From the NCBI GenBank assembly GCA_903904855.1, contig CAIVEH010000167.1, positions 1 through 64,000 on the forward strand: 64,000 nucleotides of DNA, given 5' to 3'. The translations under genes and the position numbers were made by a program. A model generated the notes under the pieces. That model worked only from the letters and a program-made list of their open reading frames with translations, was not told where the DNA came from and made no database searches. This stretch comes from an uncultured Bacteroidota bacterium (GTDB lineage Bacteria; Bacteroidota; Bacteroidia; Chitinophagales; Chitinophagaceae). Positions 20,909 through 29,664 of this stretch are shown piece by piece (within the stretch, counting starts at the first letter, position 1; the number at the start of each line of letters is the position of its first letter).

Positions 20909-22039
20909 TTATAAATTACCTCTTTTTGCCTGCTCTCTTTCTATTGATTCGAACAATGCTTTGAAATTACCTGCTCCAAAACTTTGAGCGCCTTTACGCT
21001 GAATAATTTCGAAGAAAAGTGTTGGACGGTCTTCTACAGGTTTGGTAAATAACTGCAGCAGATAGCCTTCTTCATCACAATCTACCAGTATGCCCAGCTC
21101 CTGCAACGGTGCAATATCCTCATCTATTTTTCCTACCCGGTTGGGCAGATCTTCATAATAGGCATTTGGTGGAGCATCCAAAAATTCCACTCCGCGGGCC
21201 ATTAATTCCTTCACTGTTGTCACTATATCATTGGTTGCTACTGCAATATGCTGCACTCCTTCACCCTCATAAAAATCAAGATATTCTTCTATCTGCGATT
21301 TTTTCTTGCCTTCAGCAGGCTCGTTGATCGGGAATTTCACGTAGCCATTGCCATTGCTCATTACCTTGCTCATTAATGCTGAATATTCGGTATTGATTTG
21401 CTTGTCATCGAATGAAAGAATATTAACAAAGCCCATTACATCTTCATACCACTTAATGGTTGGGTTCATGCGGCCCCAACCTACATTACCTACACAATGG
21501 TCTACATAGAGCAGGCCGGCATCAGTAGGATTGTATTTGCTGTTCCAGGCTTTATAACAAGGGAGAAAAAGTCCGGCGTAGTTTTTCCTTTCAACAAACA
21601 GGTGAACAGTTTCGCCGTAGGTATAGATACCACTCATCCGCACTTCTCCATCATTATCTTTAAGTGTTACCGGCTCCATGTAAACCTTGCCGCCACGGCT
21701 CACTGTCTCTTCGAAGGCTTTGTAGGCATCATCTACCCATAATGCAAGTATTTTCACACCGTCGCCATGAATTTTGATATGCTCAGAAATAGCAGTTTTT
21801 GAATTCAGTGGGGTGGTAAGCACCAACCTGATCTTACCCTGCTGCAGCACATAAGACGCTCTGTCCCTCACACCTGTTTCTGGCCCGGCATATGCCAGCG
21901 ACTGAAAACCGAAAGCAGTTTTATAATAATGGGCTGCTTGCTTGGCGTTACCCACATAGAATTCAATATGATCTGTACCATTTATAGGCAAAAAATCCTT
22001 TGCCTGGGTCATTTTCTGGCTAACTGTAAGTGATTCCAT
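20909..22039 (-). CDS. hppD: 4-hydroxyphenylpyruvate dioxygenase
   Basis: Two VOC domains, DHCVGNVGWGRM, VQHIAVATNDIV, C-terminal TLFFEIIQRKGAQSFGAGNFKALFESIEREQ. Confidence 0.95.
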   Translation of the reverse strand: MESLTVSQKMTQAKDFLPINGTDHIEFYVGNAKQAAHYYKTAFGFQSLAYAGPETGVRDRASYVLQQGKIRLVLTTPLNSKTAISEHIKIHGDGVKILALWVDDAYKAFEETVSRGGKVYMEPVTLKDNDGEVRMSGIYTYGETVHLFVERKNYAGLFLPCYKAWNSKYNPTDAGLLYVDHCVGNVGWGRMNPTIKWYEDVMGFVNILSFDDKQINTEYSALMSKVMSNGNGYVKFPINEPAEGKKKSQIEEYLDFYEGEGVQHIAVATNDIVTTVKELMARGVEFLDAPPNAYYEDLPNRVGKIDEDIAPLQELGILVDCDEEGYLLQLFTKPVEDRPTLFFEIIQRKGAQSFGAGNFKALFESIEREQAKRGNL

Positions 22040-22086
22040 AAAAAATCAAAAGTTGAAAATTAAAATCTAAAAGTTCTATTTCGCTT

Positions 22087-22123
22087 TTAGATTTGTCAAC
22101 TTTTGGAAAGTTGACAAATCTAA
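22087..22123. terminator. 17-bp perfect inverted repeat between hmgA and hppD
   Basis: TTAGATTTGTCAACTTT-TGG-AAAGTTGACAAATCTAA. Confidence 0.7.
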
Positions 22124-22132
22124 TTTTTAACA

Positions 22133-23293
22133 CTACTCTATCCAGCTATAAACATAAGTGTCATCTTCAATGCCAATCGCATCCTTCGTCAATATCAGCG
22201 GATGAAATGTATCAACCATCACTGCCAGTTCTTTGGTTTCTTTTTTACCTATACTTTTTTCTACAGTTCCAGGGTGTGGCCCATGGGGTATTCCTGCGGG
22301 GTGCAAAGTAATCATGCCCCGCTCCACATGCTTGCGGCTCATAAAGTCACCATCCACATAATAAAGCACTTCGTCGCTGTCTATGTTGCTGTGGTTATAT
22401 GGTGCAGGTATAGCATGAGGATGGTAATCGTATAGCCTTGGCACAAAGGAACAGATCACAAAATTATTGGCATCAAATGTCTGGTGTACCGGTGGTGGCT
22501 GATGTACCCTGCCTGTTATTGGTTCAAAGTCATGAATACTCAATGCATAAGGATATTCGCATCCATCCCAGCCAACCACATCAAACGGGTGGTGGCCATA
22601 CCATATAGGATATAGAAAACCCTTCTTTTTTACCTGAATAAGGTATTCGCCTTTCTGATCAATGGGGTTCAGATCGGTTGGCAACCTGAGGTCGCGCTCG
22701 CAAAACGGCGAATTTTCAAGCAATTGACCATACTTGCTCAGGTACCTTTTAGGGAAAACTATCGGGCTGAATGACTCTATGATAAACAACCGGTTGTTTT
22801 CCCTGTCAAACTCAATCTGGTATATTGTTCCCCTGGGTACCACTACATAATCGCCATAGCCAAAAGTAATCTGCCCGTACTGGGTTTTCAATGTACCTGT
22901 ACCCTCATGTATAAACAACACTTCATCGGTGTCGGCATTTTTATAAAAAATATGATCTGTGAGGCCTTTTGTGGGCGCCGCAAGAGTCAGTTGTACATCG
23001 TTATTGAAAAGAACTGTCTTCCGGCTTTTCAGGTAGTCATGATCGGGCTTTACATTAAAACCCTTTAAACACCTGTGCTTCAGAATATTAGAACTGGCAG
23101 CATGAGGGGCAATATTTATTGGTTCTTCCGCTTTTATTATCTGTGTAGGCGGATGTATATGATACAGCAAAGATGAATTGGAAGAAAATCCCTCGGTGCT
23201 GAACAACTGTTCAGAATAAAGGGTGCCATCAGGTTTGCGAAACTGCGTATGCCGTTTCTTTGGCATTTTACCCAATGAATGATAATGTGGCAT
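22133..23293 (-). CDS. hmgA: Homogentisate 1,2-dioxygenase
   Basis: Cupin-type protein with VVGWDGCEYPYALSIHDFEPITGRVHQPPPVHQTF and SLHPAGIPHGPHPG-like motif; adjacent to hppD. Confidence 0.92.
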   Translation of the reverse strand: MPHYHSLGKMPKKRHTQFRKPDGTLYSEQLFSTEGFSSNSSLLYHIHPPTQIIKAEEPINIAPHAASSNILKHRCLKGFNVKPDHDYLKSRKTVLFNNDVQLTLAAPTKGLTDHIFYKNADTDEVLFIHEGTGTLKTQYGQITFGYGDYVVVPRGTIYQIEFDRENNRLFIIESFSPIVFPKRYLSKYGQLLENSPFCERDLRLPTDLNPIDQKGEYLIQVKKKGFLYPIWYGHHPFDVVGWDGCEYPYALSIHDFEPITGRVHQPPPVHQTFDANNFVICSFVPRLYDYHPHAIPAPYNHSNIDSDEVLYYVDGDFMSRKHVERGMITLHPAGIPHGPHPGTVEKSIGKKETKELAVMVDTFHPLILTKDAIGIEDDTYVYSWIE

Positions 23294-23571
23294 TAAGTGA
23301 AAGTTTATGCGAAATTACAAATAAAAGGATAATTAGGTCTGATTTTTAGTTTCCTTATTCTGACAATTTGTGATGGTTTTTTGAGTTAAAATTTTCAATC
23401 ACATTATTTTGTGACTATTTTATTAAAAAATAAAAGCAATTTTGCCACTCAGGTGTACATTTAAACCGGGGTAGTGTATTTTTATCCAACATCTGAAAAC
23501 AGAAGAGGAAATTTTCCAAACAGTAATTTTATATTCAAAACGCTAAGGCATACTAAATTTTCGATTGAAGA

Positions 23572-25428
23572 ATGAATAAAAAATCTTGCTTAATACTTTC
23601 TGCCTTATTGTTTTTCGCATTTGCATATACTTCACTTGCCCAGATTCAAGGTCCATCTCATTATTCCAAAAAGGAAATAATGGTGCCGGTACGGGATGGT
23701 AAAAAATTATTTACTCGCATTTATACACCAGATAGTATTCCCGGCCCGCTGCCAATAATTATTATGCGCTCGCCCTATAGCGACTGGAATATTGGCACCT
23801 TTTACCCGGATAAAGACCCTTATGTTTTTAACATGGCCAAAGAAGGCTACATTTTCGTTTACCAGAATATCAGGGGAAAACAAAAAAGTGAAGGTGATTT
23901 CATTATGGAGGGCGCCTTTGATAAAGACAACTGGAATGCCATTGATGAGGCTTCAGATTGTTATGATCTGATAGATTGGCTCTTGAAAAATACAAATAAT
24001 AATGGCAAAGTAGGTCAGCTAGGCATTTCGTACCCCGGCGAACTTACTTTGATCAGCGCCATAAAACCGCACCCTGCATTAAAAGCTGTGTCTCCGCAAG
24101 GCACCGTTGGAGATTTCTTTCTTGGAGATGACTTTTTTCATAATGGCGCTTTCAGGCTGGCATTTGGCTTTGAATATTCTTTCAGTGAGGAGGCAGCTAA
24201 AGGGGATACTTCTTTCCCTTTTAAGATGTATGACCTCTATGACTGGTATTACGATCTGGGGCCAATTTCAAATGTAAATAAAAACTTTTTCCATAACGAA
24301 ATTCCCACCTGGAACGATTTTATAAAACATCCTAACTACGATAGCTACTGGAGCGATAAAGCTCCGCTTCGCTATTCAGATACCCCAAGGCTGCCCATTT
24401 TGCATGTAGGTGGCTATTGGGACCAGGAGAACATGAATGGCCCGGAAGCACTGTATGCAAAAATGGAAAAGTATGACAAGAAGAATTTTAACTATCTGGT
24501 ATTAGGCCCCTGGTGCCATGGCCAATGGGGCGACTCTAATGCGTCAATATTGCATAACTATGATATGGAGCGCAATACAGCCGATGACTTCAGGGCAATT
24601 CAGAAAACCTGGTTCGATTACTGGCTGAAAGGAAAGGGGGATGGGAAATTCCCTGAAGCCACCTGTTTCCAGACCGGATCCAATGTATGGAAGCAATATG
24701 CAACATGGCCCGATAAATCGGTGAAACCGGCCAGAATTTATCTTCAGGACAATAAAAAACTGTCTTTCAAAAAGCCCATTGCCAGCGATAATGCATACGA
24801 CAGCTATACCAGCGACCCGGAAAGTCCGGTAGGATACCGACCCCGCCCTATTGAACTGACTTATTCGGATAGTTCGGAGTGGGAAACATGGCTGATGGAA
24901 GACCAGAGGTTTGTGGACCACAGGCCGGATGTGCTTAGTTACCGGTCTGATACACTTGATTTGGATATTACCATTACAGGAGATGTTCTTGCCCATATAT
25001 TTGCCAGCATTACGGGGTCGGATATAGATTGGGTTATTAAATTAATAGACGTTTATCCGGTCGATTACAAGAAAAAACAGGGGCTAAGTCAGTTTGAACT
25101 AATTATAGCAGCTGATATTTTCAGGGGCCGATTTAAAAATAGTTTTACCAAACCTGAGCCCATCACCCCCGGAAAGGTGGAAGAGTATTCTTTTGGTCTG
25201 CATCAGGTAAATCATGTGTTTCAGAAAGGGCACCGGATCATGATCCAGATTCAAAGTACCTGGTTCCCGATTTTTGACAGGAACCCGCAGAAATTTGTTC
25301 CAAATATTTTCCTGGCCACCCAGAAAGACTTTATAAAATCTACACAGCATGTTTACCACAGCAAACAGTACCCGACTTCTATAGAACTGCCTGTAGTGAA
25401 AGAGAATGGAAAGGTAAGTTTGAAATAA
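23572..25428 (+). CDS. CocE/NonD family hydrolase (X-Pro dipeptidyl-peptidase type), secreted
   Basis: Signal peptide; GQLGISYPGELTL nucleophile motif, LHVGGYWDQE, C-terminal jelly-roll. Confidence 0.9.
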   Translation: MNKKSCLILSALLFFAFAYTSLAQIQGPSHYSKKEIMVPVRDGKKLFTRIYTPDSIPGPLPIIIMRSPYSDWNIGTFYPDKDPYVFNMAKEGYIFVYQNIRGKQKSEGDFIMEGAFDKDNWNAIDEASDCYDLIDWLLKNTNNNGKVGQLGISYPGELTLISAIKPHPALKAVSPQGTVGDFFLGDDFFHNGAFRLAFGFEYSFSEEAAKGDTSFPFKMYDLYDWYYDLGPISNVNKNFFHNEIPTWNDFIKHPNYDSYWSDKAPLRYSDTPRLPILHVGGYWDQENMNGPEALYAKMEKYDKKNFNYLVLGPWCHGQWGDSNASILHNYDMERNTADDFRAIQKTWFDYWLKGKGDGKFPEATCFQTGSNVWKQYATWPDKSVKPARIYLQDNKKLSFKKPIASDNAYDSYTSDPESPVGYRPRPIELTYSDSSEWETWLMEDQRFVDHRPDVLSYRSDTLDLDITITGDVLAHIFASITGSDIDWVIKLIDVYPVDYKKKQGLSQFELIIAADIFRGRFKNSFTKPEPITPGKVEEYSFGLHQVNHVFQKGHRIMIQIQSTWFPIFDRNPQKFVPNIFLATQKDFIKSTQHVYHSKQYPTSIELPVVKENGKVSLK

Positions 25429-25524
25429 TGTGGTAACTATGTAATCCTTTAGTAAGCACCCTATTTTTACAAATTCCGGATTACTCTTCATTTTTCTTCT
25501 AAAATTTTTGGCCCGTCTTTTTTA

Positions 25525-25992
25525 TCAAAACTGCACTTGATCTGGTATAAACATGCGGGCGTTGCCGCCATTGCGGATAACGTCGCGGACGAGGGTGGAG
25601 GAGATTGTGGAATAGAGTGGGGCGCAGGTGAGGAAGATGGTTTCGATATCAGGTACCAACATACGATTCATGTCGGCAATGGCTTTTTCGTATTCGAAGT
25701 CGCTTACATAGCGGATGCCGCGGAGAATGTATTGTGCGCCTGTTTTTTTGCAGAAGTCGACAGTGAGGCCTTCGTAGCTGGTAACTTCGATAGTGGGGAT
25801 GTCTTTGAATATTTCTTTTATCCAGCCTGTGCGCTGTTCGATGGTGAACATTGGCTGCTTGGTTGAGTTGATGCCTACGCCTATAATGAGCTTATCGAAC
25901 AGGGATTTGGCACGATGAATAATATCGACATGGCCGAGTGTGATGGGATCGAAGGTGCCGGGAAATAAGCAGATGCGTTGCATATCAATCAC
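25525..25992 (-). CDS. coaD: Phosphopantetheine adenylyltransferase
   Basis: CLFPGTFDPITLGHVDIIHRA; YSTISSTLVRDVIRNGG. Confidence 0.96.
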   Translation of the reverse strand: MIDMQRICLFPGTFDPITLGHVDIIHRAKSLFDKLIIGVGINSTKQPMFTIEQRTGWIKEIFKDIPTIEVTSYEGLTVDFCKKTGAQYILRGIRYVSDFEYEKAIADMNRMLVPDIETIFLTCAPLYSTISSTLVRDVIRNGGNARMFIPDQVQF

Positions 25993-26530
25993 TGTTTTGC
26001 GTAAAGAAAGTAAAAACTGTTGTTCCGTAATTTTTCATGCGGGTGAAATTGGGGTGCTTCTGGTAATCGTTGCGGGGTGTATGTTCATGTACAAAGATGC
26101 CACCGGGCAACAGCAGTTTTCGCTCGAAGACCAGCTGGGGTATTTCGTCAATATTTATCAGGGCATAGGGCGGGCCTGCGAATATGAAATTGTACTGTTC
26201 GGTGCACTGTTTCATGAATTTGAAGACTTCGCCACGGATGATATGCAGGCGGTCGTTTATGTCGAGTTCGTTGGAGGTTTTTTTTATAAAATCGATAGTA
26301 GTAAGATCGCGCTCTACGAGCGTAAGATCGACGGCGCCACGTGAAGCAAGTTCATAGCTGATGCTGCCGGTGCCGCCAAAGAGATCGAGGGTTTTAAGGC
26401 CTTCGAAATCGATCATATTATTAAGCATATTGAAGAGGCCTTCCTTGGCAACCTCGGTAGTGGGCCGGGCAGGAATACGGGCAGGTGGATTGAACCTGCG
26501 ACCGCCGAATATGCCGCCTACTATACGCAT
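25985..26530 (-). CDS. rsmD: 16S rRNA (guanine(966)-N(2))-methyltransferase-like, RsmD family
   Basis: MRIVGGIFGGRRF..RPTTEVAKEGLFNML; DLFGGTGSISYELASRGA; FAGPPYA. Confidence 0.93.
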   Translation of the reverse strand: MRIVGGIFGGRRFNPPARIPARPTTEVAKEGLFNMLNNMIDFEGLKTLDLFGGTGSISYELASRGAVDLTLVERDLTTIDFIKKTSNELDINDRLHIIRGEVFKFMKQCTEQYNFIFAGPPYALINIDEIPQLVFERKLLLPGGIFVHEHTPRNDYQKHPNFTRMKNYGTTVFTFFTQNSD

Positions 26531-27351
26531 GAAAACAATTGAAGAGCCAATGAAACAGCACTTTCCCAGCCGGATGTAAAGCCGTAGCCATCACCAGTAG
26601 TGATACCTGGAAAGTACTGAGAAAGATTGCCAATAACCTTATGTTCGGCCGCGCTGACCGCATTGCACCTTACGGTTACCTGATGGCGGGGTATTAGGTT
26701 TTCGTCGATTACCTGCATCAGCATATAGGCAATATCTTCGGCTTTGTTGTAGTCGAAAACATTGTGCCAGAGCAGTTGGCCGTTGTTGTGAAGTGTGGTG
26801 CTGACCTGCTCGGCGCTGATGAGGCATTGTACCACTGCTCCTTTGGCTGGGATATTACTGAATTGGTAAACAGATGCGGGTAGAATTGTTGCTTTATTGA
26901 AATTGATACGTATGAGTTCAGTAATATTTACAGGAACGGCTATCAGGTACTGTGCCTTTGCCTCGGGCAATGCATAACACTGAAAAACATCAGAGCGTTC
27001 CATGAAATGGATTTTGCGGAGCCAGTTTTCGGCTTCGGTTTTATCATAGAGTTCATCAGGTATTAACAATTGGCGGTCGGGGAGAATAAAGACACCTTTT
27101 ACTGTTGCCTTGGTGGCCAGTAGCGGTTCGTGAGCAAATAGTTGTTCAAAAAACGCCAGTTCCCATATGGGCCTGTTATTGTTGTAACCGGAATAGTGGA
27201 GGGTGAGCAAATCGTTGTCCTGCCGGAAACCAGCTACCAGCAGGCCACGGGGTAATAGCAGGACTGCCGCCTGGCTTACCTGCCCATAGAGCGAATCATC
27301 ATCGCTCACGTTCCAGACCTGCTGGTTTGAGTTGTTATTGGTTTTAGCCAT
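26521..27351 (-). CDS. DUF3822 family protein
   Basis: Full ORF overlapping rsmD; FtsA/actin-like fold family usually linked to rsmD/coaD in Bacteroidota. Confidence 0.75.
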   Translation of the reverse strand: MAKTNNNSNQQVWNVSDDDSLYGQVSQAAVLLLPRGLLVAGFRQDNDLLTLHYSGYNNNRPIWELAFFEQLFAHEPLLATKATVKGVFILPDRQLLIPDELYDKTEAENWLRKIHFMERSDVFQCYALPEAKAQYLIAVPVNITELIRINFNKATILPASVYQFSNIPAKGAVVQCLISAEQVSTTLHNNGQLLWHNVFDYNKAEDIAYMLMQVIDENLIPRHQVTVRCNAVSAAEHKVIGNLSQYFPGITTGDGYGFTSGWESAVSLALQLFSCV

Positions 27352-27568
27352 TAAGAAGCTATGTGCTGTAAAAAGGGAATAATCCTGATTTTACTATCAG
27401 ACTGTAAATATAATGAATCAATGGATAAAGGAAGAATTCAGGGATTGAAACAGGAACAAGCGATACAATCTAATTTTAATTATTTATTTAGAAAGATTGA
27501 TATGCTATTTTATTTATCAAAGAAACTGCTTAATTTTATATGGTATAACCTTATAAAATCTTACGAAT

Positions 27569-29482
27569 ATGAAATCTTACCTGCAAATACTCATAGTAAC
27601 CTCTTTTATACTGCTTGGTTCAACAGGATCTAATGCGCAAACCATTACAACCCTTGCCGGAATAGGAGGTTGGTCATGGTATTCCGGAGATGGCGGTCCA
27701 GCAACTGCAGCAGCCGTTCCGGCTCCAGGAGGGTTGGCAACTGATGCTTTTGGAAATACCTATATTTCCTCAGATATTTATACAGGTTACAATGCGCATA
27801 AGGTTAGAGTAATTGATGCATCTGGTCATATATCATTGTTTGCAGGTAGTGGAATTCAGGGTTTTGGCGGTGATGGAGGCCCGGCAACTGATGCCCTTAT
27901 GAATTATCCTACTGATATTGCACATGATGCTTTTGGCAATCTCTATATTCTTGATTTTGAGAATTACAGGATACGCAAAGTAAATGCAGCAGGTATTATC
28001 AGCACAGTTGCCGGAATCGGCGTAAATGACTATATGGGCGATGGTGGTCCGGCCATCGAAGCTGCGATTAATGCTCCATATGGACTAGCTTGCGATCGAT
28101 CAGGAAATATATACTTCAGCCAGTTTAATGCCCATGCAATACGCAAAATATCTGCAACCGGTGTAATTACTACTTTTGCCGGAAATACTACTGCGGGATT
28201 CAGCGGGGATGGGGGGCCTGCTACAGCCGCACAAATAGGCGTTGTTTATGGTATAGCTGCAGATAAGTCAGGGAATATCTATATAGCGGATTACACCAAC
28301 TACAGAATAAGGAAGATTAATACCTCAGGAATTATAACTACGGTGGCAGGAAACGGGATTGGTGGTTTCAGTGGAGATGGCGGGCCTGCAACAGCAGCTT
28401 CATTCAACGGACCGAATTACCTGACAATTGACACTGCAGGTAACATCGATATCTCAGATTTTTATAACCACAGAGTGCGCCAGATAAATACTGTTGGAAT
28501 TATTAATACCATTGCTGGTAACGGTATATATGGATACAGTGGTGATGGGGGGGCAGCCACTGCTGCCAAGCTATCATATTGCATGGGTTTGGCAGTTAAT
28601 AACCTCAATAATGTAATTGTTGCAGATCAGGATAATAACAGGGTGCGATCAATAAAAGTACCTGGTCCCGTCCTTTATTTTACCGGTGGCCATTATCAGA
28701 ATGTTGTATTGTGTGTAAATGAATCGCAGCTGCATGCCCCTGTAAATACAATATTGGCTGTAGAGGATTCCACAACCGGCAGTACCGATAACTGGTCGGT
28801 AGTAACACCTCCATTACATGGTACACTTGTAGCTACCTATTCCACAACATCAACAGGTGGAATACTTACACCTTCTGGCTTAACATATACCCCTAATAGT
28901 GGGTATTTAGGTGCTGATACGTTTAAAGCAGCAGTAACGAATGGCATGAACACTGATTATACCGTAATCTGTGTTTCCATTAATCCTGTACCTGAGTCCG
29001 GGATTGTATCAGGCAAAAACAGTATTTGCCCCGGTCAGCTGGATACCTTGACTGAAACTGCAATAGGAGGCTATTGGGGTTTAACCAATACAGCAATTGC
29101 GCACATCAGTTCAACTGGTTTAGTAACTGGTTTATTACCTGGCCTGGATACTATTGTTTATACAGATACTAATTTCTGCGGTACTGCAAGATCCTATTTT
29201 CCTATCGTGATAAAACCGTATAGTCTTTGCCATACGGGCATTGGGTTTATTGCTAATCCGACTGATAAGGTAACCATATATCCTGATCCGGTGCATGATG
29301 AGTTAACTATATCGTCTGAAAACACGATTATTAATGTAGTAATTACTAACCTTGCCGGCCAACTGATTTATGAGCAAAAAGGAATCAGCGATCTTATAAA
29401 GGTGGATGTAAGGAATTATCCACAAGGGGTTTATTTTATTAAAATAAACAACACGAATATCAGAAAATTCGTGAAGGAGTAA
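27569..29482 (+). CDS. NHL-repeat T9SS-sorted protein (paralog 1)
   Basis: Repeats TTVAGNGxxGFSGDGGPATAA..GNIYIADxxNxRIRKI; C-terminal T9SS-type domain. Confidence 0.88.
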   Translation: MKSYLQILIVTSFILLGSTGSNAQTITTLAGIGGWSWYSGDGGPATAAAVPAPGGLATDAFGNTYISSDIYTGYNAHKVRVIDASGHISLFAGSGIQGFGGDGGPATDALMNYPTDIAHDAFGNLYILDFENYRIRKVNAAGIISTVAGIGVNDYMGDGGPAIEAAINAPYGLACDRSGNIYFSQFNAHAIRKISATGVITTFAGNTTAGFSGDGGPATAAQIGVVYGIAADKSGNIYIADYTNYRIRKINTSGIITTVAGNGIGGFSGDGGPATAASFNGPNYLTIDTAGNIDISDFYNHRVRQINTVGIINTIAGNGIYGYSGDGGAATAAKLSYCMGLAVNNLNNVIVADQDNNRVRSIKVPGPVLYFTGGHYQNVVLCVNESQLHAPVNTILAVEDSTTGSTDNWSVVTPPLHGTLVATYSTTSTGGILTPSGLTYTPNSGYLGADTFKAAVTNGMNTDYTVICVSINPVPESGIVSGKNSICPGQLDTLTETAIGGYWGLTNTAIAHISSTGLVTGLLPGLDTIVYTDTNFCGTARSYFPIVIKPYSLCHTGIGFIANPTDKVTIYPDPVHDELTISSENTIINVVITNLAGQLIYEQKGISDLIKVDVRNYPQGVYFIKINNTNIRKFVKE

Positions 29483-29664
29483 ATAGACGGCTTTTGTTTT
29501 TGAAAAGAACCCTAAAGCAGCAACTTGATTCTTAAAGCTTCTTTTGAGTTTTTGATTTTTGAAAGTGATCTGGATTAATGTTGTTAATGAAAATATATAC
29601 TATTATGTTTATTTAGTTGATAGTCTTTAATTTTAATGCTCAAACCTTATAAAATCAAATTTAT

